Notes: generated from the sequence alone by a model not told the origin. DNA of 64,000 nucleotides from an uncultured Winogradskyella sp. (GCF_947495255.1 NZ_CANLYI010000003.1:310001-374000); one strand, 5' to 3'. Shown: positions 15,968-24,840, counted from the first letter of the stretch. Numbers and translations are program-made.

Positions 15968-17569
15968 ATGAATTTTTATAATAAAGATAGAAAAGCCTAC
16001 TTCATAGGAGGAGGTATTGGATCATTAGCAGGAGCAGCATTTTTAATTCGTGATGGAGGATTCTTAGGAGATAATATTACAATCTTTGAGAGTTTACCTC
16101 TTCTTGGCGGAAGTTTAGATGCAGGCGGAAACCCAGAACAAGGTTATACTTTAAGAGGTTCTCGTATGTTCACATTAAATATTTATGAATGTACTTGGGA
16201 CTTGTTTAAATCCATCCCTTCGCTCACAGACCCTAATACATCTGTAACCGAAGAAACCATTGCTTTTAATAAAAAAGTAATATCAAATTCAAAAGCCAGA
16301 CTTATAGATAAAAACAGAGCAATTGTAGATTCGTCTAAATTGGGTTTTTCAAATTCTGATCGATTAGAACTATTAAAGCTAAGTGAAGCAAGCGAAGAGA
16401 AATTAGGTAATAGTTCAATTTACGACTGGTTTTCTCCCTCTTTTTTCGAAACAAATTTTTGGTTTATGTGGCGAACAAGTTTTGCATTCTCACCATGGCA
16501 TAGTGCAGTAGAATTTAAACGTTATCTGCATCGTTTTATGCAAGAGTTTCCAAATGTAGAAACTATGACAGGTGTTAAAAGAACAATTTATAATCAGTAT
16601 GATTCTATGGTTCTTCCTTTACAGGTTTGGCTAAAATCTCATGGTGTTAATTTTAAAAAAGAGAGTACTGTTACTGATTTAGATACTGTATATGCTTTAG
16701 ATCCAGATACAGAAACTGAAAAGGTGGTAGTAAAACATATTACTTATAAAAATGCAGGAAACATAAAGACTATAGAAATTAAAGACAGTGATTTAGTGTT
16801 CCATCAAAATGGATCAATGACAGATGCTTCAAGCTATGGTTCAATGACAAGTGCACCAAAATTCTTTAATAAAGAAGATAGTCAAGGTTGGAGGTTATGG
16901 GAAAAATTAGCAAATAAATATCCTGGCTTTGGTAAACCTGAAGTGTTCAATTCTAATATAGCAGAGTCCTTTTGGGAATCTTTTACAATAACCTTAAAAG
17001 ACACAGCTTTCTTTGATCAAATGGAAAAATTTTCTGGGAACAAAGCAGGTACAGGTAGCCAAGTAACCCTAAAAGATTCTAATTGGTTTATGAGTTTTTC
17101 ATTAAATAATCAACCTCATTACAAAGATCAGCCATCTAATGTGCAAGTATTTTTTACCTATGGTCTACATCCGGATCGTGCTGGGAATTTTGTTGGTAAA
17201 CCAATGACAGAATGTACAGGAGAAGAAATTCTTAAAGAACTATGCGGTCATTTAAAATTCGATTATGATGTTGTGTTTGCAAACGCAATTTGTATTCCAT
17301 GCAGAATGCCATATATCACTAGTATGTTTATGCCACGTCTAAAAACAGACAGACCACTTCCGGTACCTAAAAATTCTAAGAATTTAGCATTTATTAGTCA
17401 GTTTGTTGAAATCCCAGATGATTGTGTATTTACAGTAGAGTATTCAATTAGAGCTGCACAAATGGCTGTTTACGAATTATTAGACATCGATTTAGAAATT
17501 CCACCAATAACAAAATTCGATAAAAAACTAAAAGTAGAATTAGAAACAGTTGCGAAAGCATTTCACTAA
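15968..17569 (+). CDS. ohyA: Oleate hydratase (fatty acid double-bond hydratase)
   Basis: 533-residue FAD-binding protein of the oleate hydratase (myosin-cross-reactive antigen) family. It adds water to the cis-9 double bond of unsaturated fatty acids, giving 10-hydroxy acids, and is cytosolic or peripherally membrane-bound. The dinucleotide-binding motif FIGGGIGSLAGAAFL starts at residue 12. The family segments GGSLDAGG, GYTLRGSRMF, ECTWDLFKSIPSL, FMWRTSFAFSPWHSA and the C-terminal CRMPYITSMFMPR are all present, and the length is near normal (family about 530-650). It lies 32 bp after ferritin and 26 bp before a DUF1269-like gene. Detoxification of free unsaturated fatty acids released by membrane damage is a reasonable inference. 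Confidence 0.93.
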   Translation: MNFYNKDRKAYFIGGGIGSLAGAAFLIRDGGFLGDNITIFESLPLLGGSLDAGGNPEQGYTLRGSRMFTLNIYECTWDLFKSIPSLTDPNTSVTEETIAFNKKVISNSKARLIDKNRAIVDSSKLGFSNSDRLELLKLSEASEEKLGNSSIYDWFSPSFFETNFWFMWRTSFAFSPWHSAVEFKRYLHRFMQEFPNVETMTGVKRTIYNQYDSMVLPLQVWLKSHGVNFKKESTVTDLDTVYALDPDTETEKVVVKHITYKNAGNIKTIEIKDSDLVFHQNGSMTDASSYGSMTSAPKFFNKEDSQGWRLWEKLANKYPGFGKPEVFNSNIAESFWESFTITLKDTAFFDQMEKFSGNKAGTGSQVTLKDSNWFMSFSLNNQPHYKDQPSNVQVFFTYGLHPDRAGNFVGKPMTECTGEEILKELCGHLKFDYDVVFANAICIPCRMPYITSMFMPRLKTDRPLPVPKNSKNLAFISQFVEIPDDCVFTVEYSIRAAQMAVYELLDIDLEIPPITKFDKKLKVELETVAKAFH

Positions 17570-17595
17570 ATAATAACACTTAAAATATAAACAAA

Positions 17596-18414
17596 ATGGC
17601 AAATATTATCGTCGTTTCTTTTAAGGAAGAAACAAAAGCTATTGAAGCTTTGCATAGAATTAAAGAATTAGCTGTTTATGGAGATATTACACTCTACGAA
17701 CACATAATGATTCGTAAAAAAGACAACAATCAATTCGAAGTTTTAAATGACCAAACAGATGGAGAAGGCTGGAGAACCTTAACAGGTATGGCTATTGGTG
17801 GTCTTGTTGGAGCATTTGCAGGACCTGTAGGTTTTGTCGTAGGGCTTCTTACAGGATCAGCAGCAGGTGCAATTTGGGATGTAAATCACTTTGATTTTGA
17901 AAATAACTTTATAAAAAAAGTAAGTGCCAAAATGAATGTAGGTACCATTACTATTATAGCAGAAGTAAATGAAGATAGTTCGGTATTTATTGATGATGCT
18001 CTTAAACCTTTTAGTTCAGAAATAATTAGAAGTGAAGCAGACCTTGAGTATAATGATTATATGGATGAGCAGGTAGAAGATTTAGAAGAGGAAATTGAAG
18101 AACAACGCGAAAAATTGAAAAAAGCTACTGCAGATGAAAAAACTAAAATCAATGCAAAAATAGCAGCTTTAAAAGCTAAACGTAAAGCTAAAATAAACGA
18201 ATTAGAAGCTAAACGAAAAGCAACTCTAAAAGACATAAAAGATAAAACTAACGCCAAAATCAAAAAATTAGAAACACGTTTAGATGGCTATGAGAAAGCT
18301 GTCACTGATTCATTTGCAAAAGCGAGAAGAAATAGATTAGAAAAGAGAATTAAAAGAGAAGAAGAAAAATTATATCAACTCCATAATGCACTAGGAGAAG
18401 ATATTGTGGATTGA
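17596..18414 (+). CDS. DUF1269-like stress protein with glycine-zipper hairpin and long coiled coil
   Basis: 272 residues. The N-terminal 130 match the DUF1269 type of membrane-associated stress proteins: IIVVSFKEETKAIEAL, then a glycine-rich hydrophobic hairpin GMAIGGLVGAFAGPVGFVVG. The C-terminal 120 residues are a highly charged coiled coil (EDLEEEIEEQREKLKK through KAKRKAKINELEAKRK). The hairpin may insert into or sit on the inner membrane while the coiled coil projects into the cytosol. Function is unknown. It is in the ferritin/oleate hydratase operon, 26 bp after ohyA. A related, shorter protein without the coiled coil is encoded at 32237-32719, also behind a TGAY box. Confidence 0.78.
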   Translation: MANIIVVSFKEETKAIEALHRIKELAVYGDITLYEHIMIRKKDNNQFEVLNDQTDGEGWRTLTGMAIGGLVGAFAGPVGFVVGLLTGSAAGAIWDVNHFDFENNFIKKVSAKMNVGTITIIAEVNEDSSVFIDDALKPFSSEIIRSEADLEYNDYMDEQVEDLEEEIEEQREKLKKATADEKTKINAKIAALKAKRKAKINELEAKRKATLKDIKDKTNAKIKKLETRLDGYEKAVTDSFAKARRNRLEKRIKREEEKLYQLHNALGEDIVD

Positions 18415-18519
18415 TTTAATGCTAATAGTGATTCAATGCCTTTGTTAGTCTTATTTAAAAAGGAAATTTTTTTACCAGAGCTGTAGAGTTTAGGGTTGTA
18501 ATCATAAAATTGAATAAAA

Positions 18520-19230
18520 ATGGGAAAGTTAATTTTAGTAAGACACGGAAAAAGCATCTGGAATATGGAAAATATTTTTACAGGTTGGACAGATGTAGAC
18601 CTCGCGTCACAAGGTATTGAAGAAGCTAAAATAGCAGGTGAAATTATTAAAGACCATAGTGTAAATATTGATATCTGCTTTTCTTCTTATTTAAAAAGAG
18701 CAATTAAAACAGCTTCGATTATTATGGAGACAGCAGATATTATGCATATTGATTTTATTAAAAGTTGGAAATTAAATGAACGCAACTATGGTGCTTGGCA
18801 AGGGCGAAATAAGGATGAAGTAAGAAGTGAAGTTGGCGAAGACCTTTTCTGGAAAGTTAGAAGAGGCTATAGTGACGCTGCTCCTGCACTTTCATTAAAT
18901 GATAAAAGATATCCAAAATTTGATTATAAATATCAAAGTCTAAATAGTTCAGATTTACCAGTAACGGAATCTCTAAAGGATACAAAGCAAAGAGCTGTTC
19001 AATATTATTTTGAAACTATTGTACCACAATTAGTAAACGGTAAAACAGTTCTCGTTTCTGCTCACGGAAATTCTATTAGAGCATTAATGACCGAAATATT
19101 AAATATTCCGGCAACTGAAATCTCAAAAGTTGAAGTACAAACAGGCGTCTTAAATATTTATGATTTTGATAGTACAATGATCTTAAAAGATCACTATAAA
19201 TTAGAGCAAAAGGTTGAATTAGTAATGTAA
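18520..19230 (+). CDS. gpmA: 2,3-bisphosphoglycerate-dependent phosphoglycerate mutase
   Basis: 236-residue cofactor-dependent phosphoglycerate mutase interconverting 3- and 2-phosphoglycerate in glycolysis and gluconeogenesis. The phospho-His is H9 in LVRHGKS; LNERNYGAWQG gives the acid-base Glu, and SAHGNSIR supplies the second catalytic His (H182). It lies 105 bp after the DUF1269-like gene with no TGAY box in the gap, so it is probably read from promoter 5, or has a weak promoter of its own. It is 4 bp before the next lipoprotein gene. Together with pckA it gives the regulon two gluconeogenic steps. Confidence 0.93.
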   Translation: MGKLILVRHGKSIWNMENIFTGWTDVDLASQGIEEAKIAGEIIKDHSVNIDICFSSYLKRAIKTASIIMETADIMHIDFIKSWKLNERNYGAWQGRNKDEVRSEVGEDLFWKVRRGYSDAAPALSLNDKRYPKFDYKYQSLNSSDLPVTESLKDTKQRAVQYYFETIVPQLVNGKTVLVSAHGNSIRALMTEILNIPATEISKVEVQTGVLNIYDFDSTMILKDHYKLEQKVELVM

Positions 19231-19234
19231 AATC

Positions 19235-19693
19235 ATGCTAAAAAAAGCAAACATATTATTCTTGATGATAATAGCGATTCTTATGTCTACTATGCCAATT
19301 CGTTGTGGTTCTGTAGCAAAAAAAGATACGGATTCATCAAGAGATTCTCAAAAAGAAATTAAAGTTACTGAAAAAGTAGATTGGGAAGAATTTAATAAAG
19401 ATGCTCAGATTGCCATAAAAGAAAGAGAATCTCAAATAGAAGAATTACGAAAAGAAATTTTAATAAACAGAAAAAAGGAACAACAAAAATTGAATACTAC
19501 GCTCGATTCGTTAGAGCGAAAAAAGAACAATTTAAAAACGAATTTAACACGTATTAATAAAAAACTTAAAACAAACTTAGATAATATTAATGAATCAGAT
19601 AACGTCTTAAAATCAGCTTTTGAGAATGCATTTGTAAAAGATATGAATGAACTTTTAGATGGACTTAGAGATTTTTGGAAAACAAGCAAATGA
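19235..19693 (+). CDS. Exported coiled-coil protein, paralogue 1 of 2
   Basis: 152 residues: an N-terminal hydrophobic signal (ANILFLMIIAILMSTMPIRCGS) whose Cys could be lipidated although the preceding Pro-Ile-Arg is a poor lipobox, then a charged coiled coil (about 65-115) ending in FVKDMNELLDGLRDFWK. The same ending occurs in the next gene product (FTHDMNELGTALKDLFK), so the two are divergent duplicates. It is probably periplasmic and envelope-attached. No known domain, but the shape recalls small periplasmic coiled-coil lipoproteins. It is 4 bp after gpmA and 23 bp before its paralogue. Confidence 0.7.
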   Translation: MLKKANILFLMIIAILMSTMPIRCGSVAKKDTDSSRDSQKEIKVTEKVDWEEFNKDAQIAIKERESQIEELRKEILINRKKEQQKLNTTLDSLERKKNNLKTNLTRINKKLKTNLDNINESDNVLKSAFENAFVKDMNELLDGLRDFWKTSK

Positions 19694-19716
19694 AATAATT
19701 TTTAAAACAATTAATT

Positions 19717-20217
19717 ATGAAAACAAATATTATATCCTTAATCATAATAGTATTTATGACAGGAACAGTTTTAACAAGCTGCGGAGAAGCCTCTAAACAA
19801 GATGCAAAAGCGGCTAAAGAAGATGCAAAAGAACTTAGTAAAGATTTAAAGCAAGGCGCAGAAGACACGAGTAAAGAAATTAAGACTGCAGTAAGTGCAG
19901 ACTGGCAAAAATTTAAAGCAGAATCTGAAACAGCTATTGAAAATTCAGAAAAAGAAATTAAAGTACTAAGAGAAAAAATTTCAAAAGCAAGTAAAAGTGA
20001 AAAAGAAAAGTTGACTCAACAACTCGATAAGCTTGAACAAAAAAGTAATGAACTAAAAGAAAAATTAGCAAAAAGAGGCAAAGCATTTAAAGACGGAGTA
20101 ATTTCTTTTAATGAGGCTTCTATCGCTACAGAGCGAAAATTTGAACGCGAGTTTACTCACGATATGAATGAACTAGGTACAGCCTTAAAAGATCTTTTTA
20201 AAAATAACGTAAATTAA
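19717..20217 (+). CDS. Coiled-coil lipoprotein, paralogue 2 of 2
   Basis: 166-residue lipoprotein with a good lipobox (VLTSC, Cys21). It has an Ala/Lys/Asp-rich spacer (SKQDAKAAKEDAKELSKDL) and then a long charged coiled coil (about 55-130). The C-terminal EREFTHDMNELGTALKDLF is shared with the preceding gene. A + charged, Ala-rich helical lipoprotein like this could bridge membrane and cell wall, but no family is recognised. It belongs to the operon from 15316-15358, 8 bp before the HdeD gene. Function is unknown; co-transcription with envelope and iron-stress genes is the only clue. Confidence 0.72.
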   Translation: MKTNIISLIIIVFMTGTVLTSCGEASKQDAKAAKEDAKELSKDLKQGAEDTSKEIKTAVSADWQKFKAESETAIENSEKEIKVLREKISKASKSEKEKLTQQLDKLEQKSNELKEKLAKRGKAFKDGVISFNEASIATERKFEREFTHDMNELGTALKDLFKNNVN

Positions 20218-20225
20218 AAAATGTC

Positions 20226-20795
20226 ATGGCAACTACAGTATTCAGTTCAGCACAATCTGCAGTGAGAAATTGGTGGATATCACTCTTAATAGGGGTTTTA
20301 TACATCATAGCTGGAGTTTGGGTGTTTCAAACGCCATTAACAAGCTATGTGTCATTAAGTATTGTTTTTAGTGTATTCATTTTTATTTCAGGTATATCTC
20401 AAATTTTGTTTTCTATTTCTAATAAAAACGACATAAATAATTGGGGTTGGTATCTCGCAGGTGGTATTCTAGATCTTATTATAGGCATATTATTAATATC
20501 ACATCCATTAATGACTATGGCAATTCTACCTTTCTACGTTGGTTTTTGGCTATTATTTCAGGGCTTTATGGCCATTGGGCTATCGTTTCAGTTTAAAGCT
20601 GTTGATGTTCCAAATTGGGGATGGTTATTGTTTTTAGGGTTTCTTACATTAGTTTTTGCATTTCTACTATTGGCGAATCCTGTTTTTGCAGGTTTAAGCA
20701 TTGTATATATGACAGCGATGGCATTTGTAAGTGCAGGTATATTTAGAATATTTCTGGCATTTGGTTTAAGGAGAATTAAGAACGACTTTAGTTAA
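20226..20795 (+). CDS. HdeD-family (DUF308) membrane protein
   Basis: 189-residue inner membrane protein with six helices in three repeated pairs. Each pair carries the DUF308 pattern (WWISLLIGVLYIIAGVWVF, WGWYLAGGILDLIIGILLI and WGWLLFLGFLTLVFAFLLL), with W-x-x-L/G-G at the start of each hairpin. HdeD of E. coli belongs to an acid-resistance island, but the molecular role of the family is not known. It is 8 bp downstream of the coiled-coil lipoprotein and 30 bp upstream of a YjdF-like gene, within the promoter 5 operon. Confidence 0.85.
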   Translation: MATTVFSSAQSAVRNWWISLLIGVLYIIAGVWVFQTPLTSYVSLSIVFSVFIFISGISQILFSISNKNDINNWGWYLAGGILDLIIGILLISHPLMTMAILPFYVGFWLLFQGFMAIGLSFQFKAVDVPNWGWLLFLGFLTLVFAFLLLANPVFAGLSIVYMTAMAFVSAGIFRIFLAFGLRRIKNDFS

Positions 20796-20825
20796 AACAG
20801 CATTATTATATAGAATTATTTTGAA

Positions 20826-21470
20826 ATGAAATGGAAGCACAGTGTTATAACTGTAATCGGACATAAGGTTTTTTGGTATGGTTTGCTATTTTGTATTGTT
20901 TGGACAAATTCTCTAATTGGCACTACGGACCTTAAGAATTGGCTTATAGAAAATACGTTAACAGTTATTTCACTGCTCTTTTTAATATTTAGCTATGAAA
21001 AATACAAATTTAGCAACTTTAGTTATTTGCTGATTTGTATTTTTTTATGCCTTCATGTTTATGGTTCCAAATACACTTATGCTCATAATAATTTTGGTTA
21101 TTGGCTTCAACATATAATGCATTCTTCACGAAATCAATACGACAGGTTGGTACATTTTTCTTTTGGCTTATTATTATACTATCCACTTCAAGAATTCCTT
21201 TTTAAAGGGTTTAAAATGACAAAACAGATAGCACTTAAAATTCCTGTATTAATAATTCTTTCAGCAAGTGGATTATATGAAATTATAGAGTGGCTAGTTG
21301 CCGATATTTTTTTCGTAGAAGAAGGTGTTTCTTATCTAGGTACACAAGGTGATGTTTGGGATTCGCAAAAGGATATGGTAATTGCTTTTTTTGGTGTTGT
21401 GATTGCTGCTACCCTCTATTATGTGTACGCAAAATTAATAAATACAAGAAAAGATTCAATACTGATTTAG
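20826..21470 (+). CDS. DUF2238 (YjdF-like) membrane protein
   Basis: 214 residues with about six membrane helices. The family markers are a His/Tyr-rich loop (HVYGSKYTYAHNNFG), NQYDRLVHFSFGLLLYYPLQE and a C-terminal YEIIEWLVADIF with GDVWDSQKDM. These fit DUF2238, an uncharacterised inner membrane family with conserved acidic and His residues. It is the last gene of the run that begins with ferritin. Its stop codon (21468-21470) lies inside TGAY operator 6, so the operator for the next gene overlaps the end of this one. Confidence 0.8.
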   Translation: MKWKHSVITVIGHKVFWYGLLFCIVWTNSLIGTTDLKNWLIENTLTVISLLFLIFSYEKYKFSNFSYLLICIFLCLHVYGSKYTYAHNNFGYWLQHIMHSSRNQYDRLVHFSFGLLLYYPLQEFLFKGFKMTKQIALKIPVLIILSASGLYEIIEWLVADIFFVEEGVSYLGTQGDVWDSQKDMVIAFFGVVIAATLYYVYAKLINTRKDSILI

Positions 21471-21505
21471 GTCAGGTCTATTGTTAATTCCATCTAATAT
21501 ATTTA
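21463..21505 (+). promoter_or_regulatory. TGAY-box promoter 6 (ferric-reductase-like gene)
   Basis: Operator TGATTTAGGTCA (21463-21474), 23 nt, -7 box TATATTTA (21498-21505). The operator overlaps the last codons of the preceding gene; the downstream leader is long, about 115 nt to the ATG at 21625. Confidence 0.75.
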
Positions 21506-21624
21506 CTTGTAAGTAATTAAACGTGCTACATAACGTCTCTATTATTTCATCCTTAAAAATGGATAAAAACGTTATAATAATCTATAAATATTTACCGTAT
21601 ACGTTTGTTTATAGCCTAAAATAA

Positions 21625-22983
21625 ATGACTATGCTTAGAAATATAAAAATCTCATTGTGGATAGTTTTAGTAGGTTTAACTAGTTTATGGGTATTTGCAA
21701 ATATACCTTTTCTAGATACAATGTCAGGTAAAACTATTCGCGGTTTATTCATTCAATATTCTGGTGTCATTGGTATTGGTGTAATGAGTATTGCGATGCT
21801 GTTGGCACTTCGTCCTGTTTGGTTAGAACCCATTCTTGGTGGACTAGATAAATCTTATAGGCTTCACAAATGGTTGGGAATTATTGGTTTTGGAGCTACG
21901 ATTTTTCATTGGGTAGCTACAAAAGCACCACATTGGTTATCTAGCCTTGGATTAATAGAGGGTAGTCATGGTCGTGGTGGTGCTGGCTCACATTTAAAAT
22001 CCAATTCACTAAATCAAGTTCAGGCATTTTTTGATAGTCTACATGGACCTTCAAAAATCATTGGAGAATGGGCTTTCTATGGTTTGGTTCTACTAATTAT
22101 ATTGGCTTTAATCAAGCGATTTCCCTACCGACTTTTTGCCAAGACACACACTGTAATTGCATTGGTTTATCTCGCTTTGGTATTTCACACAGTAGTATTA
22201 TTTAACTTTACTTCATGGACAGAGCCATTGGGTATTGTAATGGGATTTTTGTTAATAGTTGGAGTAGTATCAGCTATACTTGTTTTGACACAGCAGGTTG
22301 GTAAACGACGAAAAGTAGAAGGTACTATAGAGTCACAACACTACTTTTCAAAAATGAAGGTACTAGAAACTTTGATTCTACTTAAAGATGGTTGGAAAGG
22401 ACATAAAAGTGGTCAATTCGCTTTTGTTAGTTTTGATAAGAAAGAAGGGCAGCATCCCTATACGATTGCCTCTGATTGGGATGCAAATAACCCACGTATT
22501 ATGTTTATCACCAAAGCATTGGGTGATTACACAAATCACTTACCCGAAAAACTAAAAGTTGGTGACAAAGCAATTGTTGAAGGTCCTTATGGCTGTTTTA
22601 CATTTACAGATGATGCTAAACGTCAAATCTGGATAGGTGGAGGAATAGGAATAACACCTTTTATTTCTCGGATGAAATACCTTTTTCATAATCCAAAAGC
22701 TCAACCTATCGATTTATTCCACTGTACAAGTGAAATAGAACCTGATGCGCTGAACAAACTAACTACTGATGCTACTGCTGCCAATGTGAATTTACATGTG
22801 ATAATTGACAGTAGAGATGGTCAATTAAATGGAGAAAAGATTCGAAAATTAGTGCCAGATTGGAAATCGGCAAGCGTTTGGTTCTGTGGTCCTATTGGAT
22901 TTGGGAAAGCACTACATAAAGATTTGTTGAAAAACGGTCTATCTCCTAAATCTTTCCATCAAGAGCTTTTTAGTATGCGTTAA
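21625..22983 (+). CDS. Ferric-reductase-like transmembrane flavocytochrome (FRD + FAD/NAD(P) domains)
   Basis: 452 residues. The N-terminal half has six membrane helices of the ferric reductase-like domain with heme-ligand-type histidines in RLHKWLGI, IFHWVA, KTHTVIALVY and VFHTVV. The C-terminal half is a ferredoxin-reductase module: FAD site HPYTIAS (about 285), pyridine-nucleotide site GGGIGITPFISR, and C-terminal WFCGPIGFGKAL. The protein would move electrons from cytosolic NAD(P)H across the membrane to an acceptor such as ferric iron or oxygen. The electron acceptor is not visible from sequence. It is transcribed alone from TGAY-box promoter 6 and ends at the terminator 23057-23086. Confidence 0.87.
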   Translation: MTMLRNIKISLWIVLVGLTSLWVFANIPFLDTMSGKTIRGLFIQYSGVIGIGVMSIAMLLALRPVWLEPILGGLDKSYRLHKWLGIIGFGATIFHWVATKAPHWLSSLGLIEGSHGRGGAGSHLKSNSLNQVQAFFDSLHGPSKIIGEWAFYGLVLLIILALIKRFPYRLFAKTHTVIALVYLALVFHTVVLFNFTSWTEPLGIVMGFLLIVGVVSAILVLTQQVGKRRKVEGTIESQHYFSKMKVLETLILLKDGWKGHKSGQFAFVSFDKKEGQHPYTIASDWDANNPRIMFITKALGDYTNHLPEKLKVGDKAIVEGPYGCFTFTDDAKRQIWIGGGIGITPFISRMKYLFHNPKAQPIDLFHCTSEIEPDALNKLTTDATAANVNLHVIIDSRDGQLNGEKIRKLVPDWKSASVWFCGPIGFGKALHKDLLKNGLSPKSFHQELFSMR

Positions 22984-23056
22984 GAATATTTGCAAATATA
23001 TCTGAGGATATTAGGAAATACGCATTCTTTTTATAGATTGCTAGGTTTATCATTAT

Positions 23057-23086
23057 AAGCTTTGAGAATAATTTCGAAGCTTTTTT
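23057..23086 (+). terminator. Intrinsic terminator after the flavocytochrome gene
   Basis: Eleven-base-pair stem (23057-23067 with 23072-23082, including G-U pairs) followed by T residues. It lies in the 307-bp gap 22984-23290, which otherwise holds only AT-rich DNA and TGAY-box promoter 7. Confidence 0.7.
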
Positions 23087-23213
23087 ATGGTTGAAAAAGG
23101 AAGCTCAGATTGAGTTAAATATGATAATAACTTTTACTTAGTAATTCTTTTTATTTCATATTCTATCTAAAAAATAAAATCTATGTTAAAACTTTCAGAA
23201 AAATAATTCCTTC

Positions 23214-23256
23214 TGATGTGTGTCATTGTCAGTGCTTTAAATCTAAAATATCTTTG
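23214..23256 (+). promoter_or_regulatory. TGAY-box promoter 7 (BON protein 1)
   Basis: Operator TGATGTGTGTCA (23214-23225), 23 nt, perfect -7 box TATCTTTG (23249-23256); start codon at 23294. The spacer-proximal half fits best; the distal half is the weakest of the set. Confidence 0.75.
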
Positions 23257-23293
23257 ATGTATTCAAACAAAGTTTAATTTAAATCATAAAATG

Positions 23294-23947
23294 ATGAGAA
23301 CAGATTCAAGTATCAAACAAGATGTATTAGATGAACTAGAATGGCAACCAAGTATCGATGAAACTCAAATCGGAGTCGTTGTAAAAGATGGTGTTGTTAC
23401 ACTATCCGGAACCGTTGATAGTTATGTAAAGAAACGAGAAGCAGAAAATGCAGTTAAAAGCGTTGTTGGCGTAAAAGCGGTTGCAGAAGATATAGAAGTG
23501 CACTATGGAAACGGCTATAAGAAATCTGATACGGAAATAGCATCTGCAGCAGTAAATGCCTTAAAATGGAATATTTCAGTACCTGAGAACAAAGTTGATG
23601 TAAAAGTCGAAAATGGCTGGGTTTACTTAACTGGTGAAGTGAAGTGGGATTTTGAAAAAAATGCTGCAAAAAAATCGGTAGAGAATCTACAAGGTGTAAA
23701 ATATGTAGTTAATAATATCTCACTGAAAAATTTAGTAGATACAGGAGATATAAAAACTAAAATCAGAAAGGCTTTTGAGCGTTCTGCAGATATTGATTCT
23801 AAAGGTATTAATGTAACGGCTGAAGGTCATACGGTTAAATTAACAGGGAAAGTACATTCTTTAAAAGAAAAAGATGATGCCAGAAAAACAGCGTATTACT
23901 CACCTGGAGTTTGGACTGTGGATAATGAACTAGAAGTTGCTTATTAG
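23294..23947 (+). CDS. Cytosolic triple-BON protein 1
   Basis: 217 residues from the second of two adjacent ATG codons, chosen because the three paralogues begin M-R/K-x-D. It has three BON domains (about 2-70, 76-145 and 148-216), each with the pattern I/V-x-V-x-x-G-x-V-x-L-x-G-x-V and a closing G-V-x-x-V-x-N-x-I/L. BON domains bind phospholipid or glycan-like ligands and are usually periplasmic or outer membrane; this one has no signal peptide, so it should be cytosolic. Its closest relatives are at 24123, 25815 and 30368 in this window. It is preceded by TGAY-box 7 and followed by a hairpin at 23998-24037, so it is likely monocistronic. Confidence 0.9.
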   Translation: MRTDSSIKQDVLDELEWQPSIDETQIGVVVKDGVVTLSGTVDSYVKKREAENAVKSVVGVKAVAEDIEVHYGNGYKKSDTEIASAAVNALKWNISVPENKVDVKVENGWVYLTGEVKWDFEKNAAKKSVENLQGVKYVVNNISLKNLVDTGDIKTKIRKAFERSADIDSKGINVTAEGHTVKLTGKVHSLKEKDDARKTAYYSPGVWTVDNELEVAY

Positions 23948-23997
23948 CATTATTTTTTTGAATTACTCAAGGATTCAATATGTATTGCTTAAACAAA

Positions 23998-24037
23998 AAA
24001 AACAGCACTTGTCTTTACGAAGATTAGGGCTGTTTTT
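23998..24037 (+). terminator. Intrinsic terminator after BON protein 1
   Basis: Arms AAAAACAGC (23998-24006) and GCTGTTTTT (24029-24037) with an inner loop of 22 nt and a T-rich end. Confidence 0.65.
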
Positions 24038-24041
24038 ATAA

Positions 24042-24084
24042 TGATCTAAGTCATTATCTAGCACGCTAAAGTGTGCTAATTTTA
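24042..24084 (+). promoter_or_regulatory. TGAY-box promoter 8 (BON protein 2 operon)
   Basis: Operator TGATCTAAGTCA (24042-24053), 23 nt, -7 box TAATTTTA (24077-24084); start codon at 24123. The operator begins five bases after the preceding terminator. Confidence 0.8.
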
Positions 24085-24122
24085 CATTAAAATTAGTGTT
24101 ATTTATTTAAAATAAATGCAAA

Positions 24123-24785
24123 ATGAGAACAGATTCAGAAATAAAACAAGACGTACTAGAGGAGTTAATTTGGCAACCACTTCTAAAGGAAAAACTATTA
24201 TGTATCGAAGTTAAATATGGTGTAGTTAGGCTTTCTGGTACAGTGAATAATTTAGCAGAGAAAGAAGTAGTTGAAAATGCAGTTAAAAAAGTAAAAGGTG
24301 TAAAGGCTGTTGAAGAAAATATTGAAGTTGAGTATAAAAGTAGTATCAATGACAAAGACCTTTTTAAAAAAATAAAATCGGATTTAGAATGGAACACCTC
24401 TGTACCACAAGAAAAAATTAATGTGCAAGTTAAGGATGGCCATGTTTTCTTATCAGGTATAGTAAAATGGGCATATCAAAAAAGTGAAGCAGAAAAAAGC
24501 TTAGAATATATTGATGGGATAAAAAGTATATCTAATGATATCACTATTGCGGCAAAAGTTCCGCCTATTGATATAGCGCATAATATCTTAAAGGCTTTTG
24601 AGCGTTCGGCAACAATTGATGCTAATAATATTACTGTTACAGTTGAAGGTAATACCGCAATCTTAAGAGGTGAAGTAAATTCAATTAAGGAAAAGGATGA
24701 TGCTTTAAGAGCAGCCTATATGGCAGAAGGTATTACTGATGTTAAAAATGAACTACAAGTAGAATATGTTGCCATCTATATGTGA
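24123..24785 (+). CDS. Cytosolic triple-BON protein 2
   Basis: 220 residues with three BON domains in the same order and spacing as the product at 23294. It starts MRTDSEIKQDVLEELIWQP and has no signal peptide. The first domain is more divergent: KEKLLCIEVKYGVVRLSG has lost the D-E-T-x-I-G segment seen in the paralogues. It is followed after 55 bp by a hydroxyacyl-CoA dehydrogenase gene and probably shares its transcript, read from TGAY-box promoter 8. Function is unknown; ligand binding at the inner leaflet or to cytosolic polymers is possible. Confidence 0.88.
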   Translation: MRTDSEIKQDVLEELIWQPLLKEKLLCIEVKYGVVRLSGTVNNLAEKEVVENAVKKVKGVKAVEENIEVEYKSSINDKDLFKKIKSDLEWNTSVPQEKINVQVKDGHVFLSGIVKWAYQKSEAEKSLEYIDGIKSISNDITIAAKVPPIDIAHNILKAFERSATIDANNITVTVEGNTAILRGEVNSIKEKDDALRAAYMAEGITDVKNELQVEYVAIYM

Positions 24786-24840
24786 TTAATAGAAGATTAT
24801 TTAAAATTCAATAAAACACAAGTAACTATTAAAAATTATT

